The notes under the pieces were generated by a model that did not search any database, had not been told where the DNA came from, and saw only the letters and a program-made list of their open reading frames with translations. Shown here piece by piece: positions 25,320-34,577 of a stretch of 64,000 nucleotides of DNA. The first letter of the stretch is position 1. Each line of letters starts with the position of its first letter. The stretch spans positions 309,275-373,274 of the forward strand of contig NVXD01000001.1 in assembly GCA_002746415.1 (NCBI GenBank), in the 5' to 3' direction. The DNA comes from Flavobacteriaceae bacterium (GTDB taxonomy: Bacteria > Bacteroidota > Bacteroidia > Flavobacteriales > Flavobacteriaceae). Made by a program: the position numbers and the translations under genes.

Positions 25320-25370
25320 TATCTCTTATTTGATACAAAAATAACAAATTGTTATAAATAAAACAAATTT

Positions 25371-25730
25371 TTAAAAATAATAAAACGCAGTTTTTATATG
25401 TTCTAAATTAAAATTGTCTTTTGTCCTTAGAATGGTAACAATATCAAAACGAACATCTACATCTAAATCATTATCAATTACATAGTGATTTGCAGCCATA
25501 ACCAAAAGCTTTATTTTCTTTTGTGTAACTGATTCTGCAATGTGTTCCTGAAAGGTAGAACTTCTAGATTTCACTTCTACAATTGCCAAAATATCATTCT
25601 TTTGAGCGATAATATCTATCTCTGCTTTTAGGTACCTATAATTACGACATTTAATGGAATAACCACTTTTTATTAAAAAATCAACTGCTATTTGCTCTCC
25701 TTCTTTCCCAAATTCGTTATGTTTCCCCAT
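25371..25730 (-). CDS. YraN/UPF0102 family endonuclease-like protein
   Basis: The 119-residue protein matches the UPF0102 (YraN) family, a Holliday-junction-resolvase-like nuclease fold of unknown role. The order of motifs is typical: GKHNEFGKEGEQIAVDFL at the start, then NYRYLKAEIDIIAQK with the metal-binding Glu and Asp, and VEVKSRSS, the E-x-K motif (about 53-59). It has no signal peptide. It is transcribed away from the DUF1800 gene, with a 218-base gap before that gene in which no strong promoter match is seen. Confidence 0.9.
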   Translation of the reverse strand: MGKHNEFGKEGEQIAVDFLIKSGYSIKCRNYRYLKAEIDIIAQKNDILAIVEVKSRSSTFQEHIAESVTQKKIKLLVMAANHYVIDNDLDVDVRFDIVTILRTKDNFNLEHIKTAFYYF

Positions 25731-25948
25731 TATTCATTGCAATTTCTTAAAGCTATTGTGTATTTGGTCGAAAATATACTCCCTTCATCGTCATAATCAA
25801 ACATAAGATTGTAATTTTCACCGCAGAACATCGAAAATGTAACTTTAAACATACTTAACTGAGTAGTTGAACGTTAAAAAAGTAATTTATCGATAAGGAT
25901 TAAATAGTTGCCCCAAAACTATGGACCTACATCTTATTAAATGCCCAA

Positions 25949-27463
25949 ATGACTATGGAATATTTCATTAATTGTAATACTTCTACACTCGCGCCCTATG
26001 CAGTTCCTTTAGATGAACGAAGGGCTGCCCATTTGTATAGAAGATTAGGTTTTAGCGCATCAGTTGAAACCATTAACCTAGCAGTAGGACAATCTGCAAC
26101 AGCAATTGTAGATACTCTTATCAATGAAGCGTTAACCATGCCTCCAATACCTGCACCTGTATGGGCAGATTGGAACAATAGCAATTACCCTGCGGATGAC
26201 GATTTACGTGGTCAAATGATACGTGATCAAAGGCAAGAGTGGACAATTGCTTATGGGAATGCCATGCTCAACAACAACTTAAGGGAAAGATTGAGTTTTT
26301 TCTGGAGCAATCACCTTGTGACTGAATTAAGAGTATATGATTGTAATTCCTTTCTGTACTACTATATAAATTGTTTACAACGAAACTCCATTGGAAACTT
26401 TAAAACCTTTGTTAGTGAAATAGGTTTAACAAGTGCCATGCTGTATTATTTGGATGGCGTATTTAACAACGGTAACAATCCCAATGAGAATTACGGTAGA
26501 GAATTGTATGAGCTTTTTGCCCTAGGCGAAGGAAATTCATATACAGAACAAGATATTATTGAAACAGCCAGAGCTTTAAGCGGTTATGTGGAAAGAGGTG
26601 AAGAAGGCTGTTCGCAAGTAACTTTTGATCCAGCAAGACATGATGCTGGCAGTAAAACTATTTTAGGTCAGACTGGAAATTGGGGCTATGATGATGTCAT
26701 TGATATCCTTTTTAATGAACGCCCAAATGAAATAGCAGGTTTTATCTGCAAAAAACTATATGAGTTCTTTGTGCATCCAGATTCTGATGATGATGATGGC
26801 AATGCACAAGCCATAATTTCTGGAATGACCAGTACTTTTGTGGCTAACAATTTTGAAATTGCCCCTGTATTGTCCCAACTGTTTAAAAGTGAGCACTTTT
26901 TTGACGATGAGGCTATAGGAGTAATTATTAAAAGTCCATTCGACTACTATTTTAACTTCATCAAAGAAACCAATTTCACATATGATGATAGTACTGTTGT
27001 AGGGGTTGTAGATGCTTGCCCTCTTCTAGGGCAAATCCTATTTAACCCACAAGATGTTGCGGGATGGCAAAGAAACAGACAGTGGATCAACACCAACTTT
27101 ATGATTGGTAGATGGTTGACAATAGAAGTGTTAATTGGAAACTTCTATCAAAGCAATCCTGAACAGTTTAGAACATTGGCTATGGATGCTGTAGGTGCAG
27201 CCAACAGTAATACTAGTAATCCTAGAATTGTTGTGGAAGCAATTGTAAACAAATTTACTCCAAAAGGGTTATTAACAACAGCTGATTTTGATAATGCCCT
27301 TTCAGTATTTACTATAGAGGACGTTCCTGAAACGTATTATGGTCCAGATTATATCGCCGGAGGTTTATCCCTTTGGATGTTGACAGTAAGCATGGAAGTT
27401 CCTTCACAAGTATACTTGTTATTATTACACCTATCTAGACAACCAGAGTTTCAACTAAAATAA
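25949..27463 (+). CDS. DUF1800 family protein
   Basis: The 504-residue protein is a full DUF1800 member. Family landmarks in order are AAHLYRRLGFSAS (about 27-39), RERLSFFWSNHL (about 111-122), NYGRELYELFALGEGNSYT, TARALSGYV, FDPARHDAGSKTILG, SPFDYYFNFIKE and NPQDVAGWQRNRQWI near the end. Its function is unknown; the family is almost always beside a DUF1501 gene, as here (11 bases). No signal peptide or Tat motif is evident at the N-terminus, unlike its partner. A second possible ATG lies two codons further on (25955). Confidence 0.9.
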   Translation: MTMEYFINCNTSTLAPYAVPLDERRAAHLYRRLGFSASVETINLAVGQSATAIVDTLINEALTMPPIPAPVWADWNNSNYPADDDLRGQMIRDQRQEWTIAYGNAMLNNNLRERLSFFWSNHLVTELRVYDCNSFLYYYINCLQRNSIGNFKTFVSEIGLTSAMLYYLDGVFNNGNNPNENYGRELYELFALGEGNSYTEQDIIETARALSGYVERGEEGCSQVTFDPARHDAGSKTILGQTGNWGYDDVIDILFNERPNEIAGFICKKLYEFFVHPDSDDDDGNAQAIISGMTSTFVANNFEIAPVLSQLFKSEHFFDDEAIGVIIKSPFDYYFNFIKETNFTYDDSTVVGVVDACPLLGQILFNPQDVAGWQRNRQWINTNFMIGRWLTIEVLIGNFYQSNPEQFRTLAMDAVGAANSNTSNPRIVVEAIVNKFTPKGLLTTADFDNALSVFTIEDVPETYYGPDYIAGGLSLWMLTVSMEVPSQVYLLLLHLSRQPEFQLK

Positions 27464-27474
27464 AACCTACTATT

Positions 27475-29178
27475 ATGTGCGATACCCATAACAATCATCC
27501 TCATAAAGCCTTACACAATGAAGGCCATGACGAAGAACATAAAAACTGGAACAGACGTTCCTTTTTACAAGCTCTGGGAATAGCTGGATCAGGCTCCATG
27601 ATGTTGGGCAGTAACTTACTTACTGCATCTGCACCATCCCCATTGACAGCAGCCATTGCCGCAGCGGAAACTGACAATATTCTAATATTGATACGGTTAT
27701 CTGGAGGTAATGATGGTCTTAGTACTGTTATTCCACTTGAACAATATGATGCATATGCCAATGCAAGGCCAAACATCTATATTCCTGAAAGTAAAGTTTT
27801 AAAACTTTCAAATGAATTTGGTGTGCCTTCCTATATGAATTCTCTTGAGCCTATGTGGGGTGATGGACAATTTAAAGCTGTACACGGTGTAGGCTATGAA
27901 GGACAAAGTCTTTCCCACTTTACAGGATCAGATATTTTTGCAAATACCGATTTAACCTCATCCGGTTTTCAAGGCCTAAATACTGGCTGGATGGGCAGGC
28001 ATTTTGAAAACATATACCCAGATTATTTAATCAACCCTCCAGAGGCCCCTGCAGCCATACAGGTTGGGCAATATGGAAGTCTTGTTTTTCAAGGCGAGGA
28101 AACCAACTATGCATTTGTAACATCCAATATTGATCAGTTGGAAGAAATTGCAGAAACTGGTGTACAATATAGTTTGGATGACAGTTTGTTCAACAATTGT
28201 ATGTACGGTGATCAATTAAAATTCCTTAGAGGAGTTGCCAACACAACATATGAGTATTCTGGTTTAATACATGAAGCTTATGAGCGTGGAGCAAACCAAG
28301 TAGAATATCAAGATAATGGTTTTGCAAGACAATTAGCTCTTTTAGCTAGGTTGATAAAAGGTAATCTAGGGACTAAAGTATATATGATTTCTATGGGTGG
28401 TTTTGATACTCATGGTAATCAACCATTAGCACATGAAAGATTAATGACCAATCTTTCTGTAGCCATTAATGACTTTTATGAAGATTTGGCTTTTACCACA
28501 CAAGATGAGCAAGTGCTGAGCATGACCTTCTCTGAATTTGGTAGACGAATTTTTGAAAATGGTTCCAATGGTACGGATCACGGTAAGGCCGCTCCAACAC
28601 TATTCTTTGGTTCTGGTCTAAACGGTAGTGCCTTTGTTGGTGAACATCCGTCATTAGACAGTCCAAACGGAAGAGGGAACTTAGAATATACCATGGACTT
28701 TAGAGACCTGTATGCCACAGTATTGGCAGAATGGTTATGTGTAGATATTCCACTGGTGGAACAACATTTATTAGATCACCCCTATGCCCCTGTTAATTTA
28801 GGGTTCAATTGTAGCGGTGTAGATTTTCCAGATATTGTTTACAGTGATGGTGAACCTATGTTACCAGACACTCCCCCTAGTCCAACTGGCGAAGATCCAA
28901 ATCCAGATTTATTGAATGCTATTGTTCATAATCCTTATTATCCAACAGAAAGTACACCGCATATCTATTTGGAAATGCCATTTAGTGCACACGTAGACAT
29001 TCAGTTGTATAATATTTTAGGCCAAAACATTGGGACAATTTTCAATGAAATGGTAATGGAAGGTACCAGAGATATAAATATTAGAGAAAGTTTGAGAGAT
29101 ACACTTTCAACCGGAAAATATATTTATAGAATACATGTTCAAGACCAAAAAATGAGTAAATCAATTATGATTACATAA
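27475..29178 (+). CDS. DUF1501 family protein with Tat-like start and T9SS C-terminal domain
   Basis: The 567-residue protein starts with a His-rich leader, then a twin-arginine-like signal NRRSFLQALGIAG (Arg27-Arg28). Residues 65-460 are a DUF1501 domain of the alkaline-phosphatase/sulfatase superfamily: LIRLSGGNDGLSTVIP, SLSHFTGSD, ISMGGFDTHGNQ, SEFGRRIFENGSNGTDHG. The last 85 or so residues are a type IX secretion sorting domain (VDIQLYNILGQNIGTI, then STGKYIYRIHVQD). It is predicted to cross the inner membrane folded via Tat and the outer membrane via T9SS. It is paired with the DUF1800 gene; both functions are unknown. Confidence 0.9.
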   Translation: MCDTHNNHPHKALHNEGHDEEHKNWNRRSFLQALGIAGSGSMMLGSNLLTASAPSPLTAAIAAAETDNILILIRLSGGNDGLSTVIPLEQYDAYANARPNIYIPESKVLKLSNEFGVPSYMNSLEPMWGDGQFKAVHGVGYEGQSLSHFTGSDIFANTDLTSSGFQGLNTGWMGRHFENIYPDYLINPPEAPAAIQVGQYGSLVFQGEETNYAFVTSNIDQLEEIAETGVQYSLDDSLFNNCMYGDQLKFLRGVANTTYEYSGLIHEAYERGANQVEYQDNGFARQLALLARLIKGNLGTKVYMISMGGFDTHGNQPLAHERLMTNLSVAINDFYEDLAFTTQDEQVLSMTFSEFGRRIFENGSNGTDHGKAAPTLFFGSGLNGSAFVGEHPSLDSPNGRGNLEYTMDFRDLYATVLAEWLCVDIPLVEQHLLDHPYAPVNLGFNCSGVDFPDIVYSDGEPMLPDTPPSPTGEDPNPDLLNAIVHNPYYPTESTPHIYLEMPFSAHVDIQLYNILGQNIGTIFNEMVMEGTRDINIRESLRDTLSTGKYIYRIHVQDQKMSKSIMIT

Positions 29179-29199
29179 ATCTTAACTTACTTATGCTAG

Positions 29200-29236
29200 A
29201 AAAGCCCTTGAAATCTATTTCAAGGGCTTTTCTTTT
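29200..29236 (+). terminator. rho-independent terminator after the DUF1501 gene
   Basis: A 14-bp perfect stem, AAAAGCCCTTGAAA (29200-29213) with TTTCAAGGGCTTTT (29218-29231), has a four-base loop TCTA and a following TCTTTTT. It closes the DUF1800/DUF1501 transcript before metG. Confidence 0.9.
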
Positions 29237-29269
29237 TACACTTGGTAGCCACTCCCTCATAAAAATCTT

Positions 29270-29277
29270 TATTTTTG
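29270..29277 (+). promoter_or_regulatory. -7 element of metG
   Basis: TATTTTTG matches TAnnTTTG and lies 20 bases before the metG ATG. A TTG at 29242-29244 is 25 bases upstream, slightly longer than the usual -33 spacing, so the -33 match is weak. Confidence 0.55.
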
Positions 29278-29296
29278 TGCCCAAATCTATATTTTG

Positions 29297-31417
29297 ATGT
29301 CTCAGAATCAAAAAAATCCTTCCAAGTCAATAGGCAGGTACACTATTACGGCAGCACTCCCCTATACCAATGGCCCTATACATATTGGGCATTTGGCAGG
29401 TGTTTATGTTCCCGCGGATATCTACACCAGATATTTACGCCTCACCAATAATGATGTTGTTTTTGTTTGTGGAAGCGATGAGCATGGAGTCGCTATTTCC
29501 ATGAAAGCCAAAAAAGAAGGGGTTTCTCCACAAGAAATCATTGACAAATACCATGGCATCATTAAAAAATCTTTTCAGGATTTTGGGATAACCTTTGACA
29601 ATTATTCTAGAACATCGGCAAAAATCCATCATGAAACTGCATCAGAATTTTTTGAAAAAATGCATCATAATGGTGATTTCATTGAAGAAACCACCAGCCA
29701 GTTATATGATGCAGAAGCGCAGCAATTTTTAGCCGATCGGTTTGTGATTGGCACCTGCCCTATTTGCTCACATAAAGAGGCATACGGCGATCAATGTGAA
29801 AATTGTGGCTCTACCTTGAATGCTACGGATCTTATAGATCCAAAATCGACCATAAGCGGGGCGGTCCCAACCCTTAAAGAAACAAAGCATTGGTTTCTTC
29901 CTTTAGATAGATATGAAGATTTTTTAAAGAAATGGATTTTAGAAGGGCATAAAAAAGATTGGAAACCTAATGTATACGGACAATGTAAATCTTGGATAGA
30001 TGATGGCCTAAAACCAAGGGCTGTTACTAGGGATTTGGATTGGGGGATTCCCGTTCCTGTTCCAGGGGGTGAAGGCAAAGTACTCTATGTGTGGTTTGAT
30101 GCTCCAATTGGATACGTATCGGCCACTAAAGAATGGGCTGCGCGTGAAGGAAAAGATTGGGAACCCTACTGGAAGGCAGCAGACACCAAAATGGTACATT
30201 TTATAGGCAAGGACAATATCGTATTCCACTGTATTATTTTCCCTGCAATTTTAAAAGCACAAGGAGATTATATTTTACCGGAGAATGTTCCTGCAAATGA
30301 GTTTTTAAATTTAGAGGGTAACAAACTATCTACCTCTAAAAATTGGGCCGTTTGGTTGCATGAGTATTTGGAAGAATTTCCAGATATGCAAGATGTATTG
30401 CGGTATACCTTGACTGCAAACGCCCCAGAAACCAAAGACAATGATTTTACTTGGAAAGATTTTCAAGCAAGGAACAACAATGAACTGGTTGCTATTTTTG
30501 GTAATTTTATAAACCGAGTAGCAGTATTGACCCATAAATATTATGATGGGCAAGTTCCGGTAGCTGGAAAATTTACACAAGTGGATATGGATACCCTTGA
30601 GCAGTTAAGGAAATATCCAGAAATTATATCAAGTTCCATAGAACGGTATCGTTTTAGAGAAGCTGGGCAAGAATTAATGAACTTGGCTCGTTTAGGAAAC
30701 AAGTATTTGGCTGATGAAGAACCATGGAAGCTTATTAAAACTGATGAAGAACGTGTAAAAACCGTAATGTTTGTAGCCCTACAAATTGCAACAGCTTTGG
30801 CCGTTTTGGGCGAACCTTTTTTACCATTTACCTCTACTAAACTTAAGAATATCATAAATGTCACCTTGACTGGAGCCGAAGGGTCTCTTGAATGGAATGA
30901 CATCTCCTCCAAAGAAACGCTACTCCCAGCAGGGCATATTATTAACAAAGCAACCTTGCTTTTTAGAAAAGTAGAAGACAAGGAAATTGAAGTCCAACTG
31001 GCGAAACTGGAAGCGACTAAAAAAATCAACGAATTCGCAAATAAAGAACTTATGCCACAAAAAGACACCATTACCTTTGATGATTTTACTAAATTGGACA
31101 TCCGTGTAGGCACTATTGTTGAAGCTGAAAAAATGCCAAAAACAAAAAAACTAATGGTCCTCAAAGTGGATACAGGTTTAGACACTCGCACCATAGTTTC
31201 TGGAATTGCAGAAAGTTTCACTGCAGAAGAAATCCTTGGTATAAGAGTAACCGTTTTAATTAACCTTGCTCCACGTGCACTGAGAGGGGTGGATAGTGAA
31301 GGCATGATTTTAATGACAGAGAATGAAGAAGGAAAATTGGTTTTTGTAAACCCTGATACTTCGACTTCGCTCAGTACAGGCTCAGATGGTGTTGGAAATG
31401 GAGAAACCATTAATTAA
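29297..31417 (+). CDS. metG: methionyl-tRNA synthetase with C-terminal tRNA-binding domain
   Basis: The product of 706 residues charges tRNA-Met. It has the class I signature PIHIGHLAG near residue 27, a zinc knob ([18 protein letters not shown], about 155-172), the KLSTSK loop at about 342-347 in place of KMSKS, an anticodon-binding helical domain, and a C-terminal EMAP-like tRNA-binding domain from about 590 ([19 protein letters not shown]) that dimerises the enzyme. ATG 29297 is preferred over the TTG one codon earlier. The last 20 or so residues are changed by an inserted repeat (see 31351-31389) giving [15 protein letters not shown] before the ending NGETIN. Confidence 0.97.
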   Translation: MSQNQKNPSKSIGRYTITAALPYTNGPIHIGHLAGVYVPADIYTRYLRLTNNDVVFVCGSDEHGVAISMKAKKEGVSPQEIIDKYHGIIKKSFQDFGITFDNYSRTSAKIHHETASEFFEKMHHNGDFIEETTSQLYDAEAQQFLADRFVIGTCPICSHKEAYGDQCENCGSTLNATDLIDPKSTISGAVPTLKETKHWFLPLDRYEDFLKKWILEGHKKDWKPNVYGQCKSWIDDGLKPRAVTRDLDWGIPVPVPGGEGKVLYVWFDAPIGYVSATKEWAAREGKDWEPYWKAADTKMVHFIGKDNIVFHCIIFPAILKAQGDYILPENVPANEFLNLEGNKLSTSKNWAVWLHEYLEEFPDMQDVLRYTLTANAPETKDNDFTWKDFQARNNNELVAIFGNFINRVAVLTHKYYDGQVPVAGKFTQVDMDTLEQLRKYPEIISSSIERYRFREAGQELMNLARLGNKYLADEEPWKLIKTDEERVKTVMFVALQIATALAVLGEPFLPFTSTKLKNIINVTLTGAEGSLEWNDISSKETLLPAGHIINKATLLFRKVEDKEIEVQLAKLEATKKINEFANKELMPQKDTITFDDFTKLDIRVGTIVEAEKMPKTKKLMVLKVDTGLDTRTIVSGIAESFTAEEILGIRVTVLINLAPRALRGVDSEGMILMTENEEGKLVFVNPDTSTSLSTGSDGVGNGETIN
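31351..31389 (+). repeat. intergenic-type repeat inside the metG 3' end
   Basis: The stretch CTTCGACTTCGCTCAGTACA within metG matches, on the opposite strand, the TGAGAGAAGTCGAAGCA found at 51838-51856 (15 of 16 core bases). It is in frame, with no stop, and encodes [13 protein letters not shown] near the protein's C-terminus. This looks like a small repeat that moved into the 3' end of the gene and was tolerated because it lies in the flexible tail. Confidence 0.6.
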
Positions 31418-31490
31418 CTCTTAAATGAATTATATATAGATCTTCTAGTCTGAAATGTTTTTTCTAGAGGATATTGCTCAAAAATCATCC

Positions 31491-33620
31491 ATGCAACTCA
31501 ACCAATACATCCTAAAACATACACAACTCCCTTTAAAAAGCATAGAAAACACTGTTGCCTTGCTTAATGAGGATTGCACCATTCCTTTTATTTCACGTTA
31601 TAGAAAAGAGCGTACAGGCGATCTAGATGAAGTACAGATTGGAGCCATTGTAACCAGTAAAGCGCAATTTGAAACGCTGCAAAAAAGAAAAATTTCTATT
31701 TTAAAAGCTATGGAAGAGCAACAAGTCCTTACTACAGAATTAGAGCAGAAAATCAATCAAACCACTGACCTTACTACTCTGGAAGACCTCTATCTTCCCT
31801 TCAAGAAAAAAAGAAAGACAAAGGCAGAAACCGCTATTAAAAACGGATTAGAACCTTTGGCCAAAATCATCATGGCACAAAGGGAAAATAACATTGATTT
31901 TATTGCTACAGACTATTTAAACGACATTGTGCAAAATGAAGATGATGCCCTAGAAGGTGCCCGCCATATCATTGCTGAATGGGTTAATGAACGTTCCGAT
32001 ATTCGGAATTCAATTCGTCGCCAATTAGAACGCTTCGCACAGATTACCACTAAAGTAATCGGCACCAAAAAAGAAGATGAAAAAGCACAGAAGTTTAGGG
32101 ATTATTTTGATTGGAGTGAATCGTTAAACAGGTGTCCGTCTCACCGATTGTTAGCAATTTTACGAGCGGAAAATGAAAAATTTATTCGCGTTAAAATTGA
32201 AATAGATGATGAAAAAGCCATCACCAATATTGAAAATAGGATTATAAAATCGAACAATAGCTGTTCCAAGCAAATAGCGATTGCTATACAAGACGCCTAT
32301 AAAAGATTGTTGCTTCCTTCCTTATCTAACGAATGCTTACGTACTGCAAAAGAAAAAGCAGATGATGACGCTATTTCAGTATTTACTAAAAACCTAAAAC
32401 AACTTTTGCTAAGTGCCCCTTTGGGAGAAAAACGAATCTTGGCATTGGACCCAGGGTTTAAATCGGGCTGTAAACTAGTTTGTTTAAGTGCACAAGGCGC
32501 TTTACTTCATAATGAGACCATTTACCCACACCCTCCACAAAACGATAGTACAGGAGCTATTAAAAAAATAAGTTCATTGGTAGATGCCTATAAAATTGAA
32601 GCGATTGCCATTGGGAATGGTACAGCATCTAGAGAAACTGAACAATTGATAAAACGCATTCACTTCAAAAATAGCATAGAAGTGTATGTGGTTAGTGAAG
32701 CTGGAGCCTCTATATATTCAGCTTCCCAAATTGCTCGGGATGAATTTCCAAATTATGATGTTACGGTACGCGGGGCCGTTTCCATAGGGAGGCGTTTGGC
32801 AGACCCCTTGGCAGAATTGGTGAAAATTGATGCCAAATCCATTGGAGTTGGACAGTACCAGCATGATGTAGATCAGCATAAATTAAAAACATCATTAGAC
32901 ACTACTGTTGGAAGTTGCGTGAATTTTGTGGGCGTAAACATCAATACTGCTAGCACCTCATTGTTAAGTTATGTTTCAGGAATTGGCCCAAAACTAGCGG
33001 AGAACATTGTGAACCATAGAAATGAAAATGGTGCCTTTACTAGTCGAAATGATATAAAAAAAGTAGCACGATTAGGAGGCAAAGCTTTTGAACAAGGAGC
33101 AGCATTTCTCCGTGTCAAAAATGCCGAAAACCCATTGGACGATTCTGCAATACATCCAGAACAATATGCTTTGGTAAAAAAAATGTTGAAAGATCAAGGT
33201 GTGGCATTATCTGATTGCATCGGCAATAAAGAAGTCCTTAAAAAAATAGTTCTAGAAGACTATTGTACTGCAACGGTTGGTCTACCAACTCTAAAGGATA
33301 TTATCACTGAGATGGAAAAACCAGGTTTGGATTTACGGGAAAAAGCCAAAGTATTTACCTTCAATCAAAATATTAAAACCATTACAGATCTTAGTCAAGG
33401 TCAGTTATTACCAGGCATTGTAAACAATATTACCAATTTTGGTTGTTTTGTGGATATCGGTATAAAAGAAAGTGGGCTTATCCATGTTTCTAATCTATCG
33501 GATACTTTTGTAAAAGACGTAAATGCACATGTAAGCCTTCACCAACAAATAATTGTTAAGGTTTTGGATGTGGACGTTCCACGTAAGCGCATACAGCTGC
33601 GGTTACACAAAGGAAATTAA
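31491..33620 (+). CDS. tex: Tex-like RNA-binding transcription accessory protein
   Basis: The product of 709 residues is a Tex/YhgF family member. The helical N-terminal region reads FISRYRKERTGDLDEVQIG (residues about 33-51), then the RNase-H-like YqgF domain with ILALDPGFKSGCK (about 318-330), helix-hairpin-helix repeats (NINTASTSLLSYVSGIGPKL), and a C-terminal S1 RNA-binding domain (about 635-708) with GCFVDIGIKESGLIHVS. Tex binds nucleic acid and affects transcription, probably through the elongation complex. The frame is open from 31455, but the ATG at 31491 matches the usual N-terminus. It lies 73 bases after metG. Confidence 0.93.
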   Translation: MQLNQYILKHTQLPLKSIENTVALLNEDCTIPFISRYRKERTGDLDEVQIGAIVTSKAQFETLQKRKISILKAMEEQQVLTTELEQKINQTTDLTTLEDLYLPFKKKRKTKAETAIKNGLEPLAKIIMAQRENNIDFIATDYLNDIVQNEDDALEGARHIIAEWVNERSDIRNSIRRQLERFAQITTKVIGTKKEDEKAQKFRDYFDWSESLNRCPSHRLLAILRAENEKFIRVKIEIDDEKAITNIENRIIKSNNSCSKQIAIAIQDAYKRLLLPSLSNECLRTAKEKADDDAISVFTKNLKQLLLSAPLGEKRILALDPGFKSGCKLVCLSAQGALLHNETIYPHPPQNDSTGAIKKISSLVDAYKIEAIAIGNGTASRETEQLIKRIHFKNSIEVYVVSEAGASIYSASQIARDEFPNYDVTVRGAVSIGRRLADPLAELVKIDAKSIGVGQYQHDVDQHKLKTSLDTTVGSCVNFVGVNINTASTSLLSYVSGIGPKLAENIVNHRNENGAFTSRNDIKKVARLGGKAFEQGAAFLRVKNAENPLDDSAIHPEQYALVKKMLKDQGVALSDCIGNKEVLKKIVLEDYCTATVGLPTLKDIITEMEKPGLDLREKAKVFTFNQNIKTITDLSQGQLLPGIVNNITNFGCFVDIGIKESGLIHVSNLSDTFVKDVNAHVSLHQQIIVKVLDVDVPRKRIQLRLHKGN

Positions 33621-33695
33621 TTGTACTATTAAAATAATTTAGTTTTGTTCCATTCAGCAACCTTTGTAACTTTACTATTATAAAAAAATTGAGTC

Positions 33696-34217
33696 ATGCT
33701 TTCAAAAAAAGTTGAAAAAGCCCTAAATAATCAAATTCGGATAGAAGCCGAATCTTCACAAATATATTTATCCATGGCTTCATGGGCCGAAGTTAAAGGG
33801 TTGGAAGGCATTGCCTTATTTATGTATAAGCAGTCTGATGAAGAACGTTTGCACATGCTTAAACTAATAAAATTCGTCAACGAACGTGGTGGGCATGCAC
33901 AAATCTCAGAGCTTAATGCACCTAAAATCGAGTTTGGGAGTTTTCAGAAAATGTTTCAGGAGTTATTTGACCATGAAATTTTTGTGAGCAATAGCATCAA
34001 TGAATTGGTACATGTTACCTTACAGGAAAAAGATTATGCTACGCATAATTTCTTACAATGGTATGTGGCCGAGCAAATTGAAGAAGAAGCGCTTGCACGT
34101 ACTATTCTAGATAAAATAAACCTTATTGGAAATGATAAAGGCGGACTCTATCTTTTTGATCGTGATGTACAGCAAATAACGATTACAAGTGCTGCCGCTC
34201 CTGGTCCTTTGGGATAA
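33696..34217 (+). CDS. ftnA: bacterial non-heme ferritin
   Basis: The 173-residue protein is a 24-mer ferritin, storing iron as ferric mineral in a hollow shell. The ferroxidase-site residues Glu17, Glu50 and His53 occur in RIEAESSQIYLSM and SDEERLHMLKL. Later helices carry EKDYATHNFLQWYVAEQIEEE with further acidic ligands. No heme-binding Met is visible at the two-fold axis, as expected for FtnA rather than bacterioferritin. A partial -7-like TAACTTTA precedes it (33667-33674). The short tail TSAAAPGPLG is unstructured. A Cys-rich micro-protein follows. Confidence 0.95.
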   Translation: MLSKKVEKALNNQIRIEAESSQIYLSMASWAEVKGLEGIALFMYKQSDEERLHMLKLIKFVNERGGHAQISELNAPKIEFGSFQKMFQELFDHEIFVSNSINELVHVTLQEKDYATHNFLQWYVAEQIEEEALARTILDKINLIGNDKGGLYLFDRDVQQITITSAAAPGPLG

Positions 34218-34252
34218 ATTTTTATTTCTTATTTAGATTTAATTAAAATAAC

Positions 34253-34260
34253 TATCTTTG
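34253..34260 (+). promoter_or_regulatory. -7 element of the Cys-rich micro-protein gene
   Basis: TATCTTTG matches TAnnTTTG exactly and lies 24 bases before the ATG at 34285. It gives the small gene its own promoter separate from ferritin and supports starting at 34285 instead of 34258, because the upstream codons would overlap the promoter. Confidence 0.6.
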
Positions 34261-34284
34261 CCCGGTTCCTACTTAGAAGGATTT

Positions 34285-34458
34285 ATGGGTAAGAAGAAAA
34301 AACTGGCCAAGAAGGCAAAAAAAGAACTTAAGAAAATTGCACTAAAACAACTGGTTCCTGAAAGTTGTAAAACTAAATGCTGCAAAAAGTTTAAAAAGTG
34401 TGAGGCAAAACGCTGCGCACGTTGTCCTTGCTTTGATTTATTGATGAAGGTAGCCTAA
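34285..34458 (+). CDS. 57-residue Lys/Cys-rich micro-protein
   Basis: No family was recognised. The protein starts with a dense Lys-rich helix (MGKKKKLAKKAKKELKKIA) and then has seven Cys in about 25 residues (a C-x3-CC, then C-x4-C, C-x2-C-x-C spacing), ending in FDLLMKVA. The Cys spacing could bind a metal such as zinc or an iron-sulfur cluster, and the basic part could bind nucleic acid. Its own -7 element and near adjacency to the ferritin gene suggest a metal-related role, but this is inference. Codon use and frame look genuine. Confidence 0.65.
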   Translation: MGKKKKLAKKAKKELKKIALKQLVPESCKTKCCKKFKKCEAKRCARCPCFDLLMKVA

Positions 34459-34577
34459 AGTGTTGCTAAACATCTTAACCTTCAATAATAATTGAACGAT
34501 AAAAATACTTTTGACTCGATTATACTGAAATCGCCAGAACAAAAACAATCATTAGCAATAAGGTTCTAAAGCTAATT

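Noticed and set aside
30541..31410. 289-residue antisense frame opposite metG
   Set aside because: It lies wholly within the conserved metG gene on the other strand, is rich in Ser/Phe as a shadow frame would be, and matches no known family.
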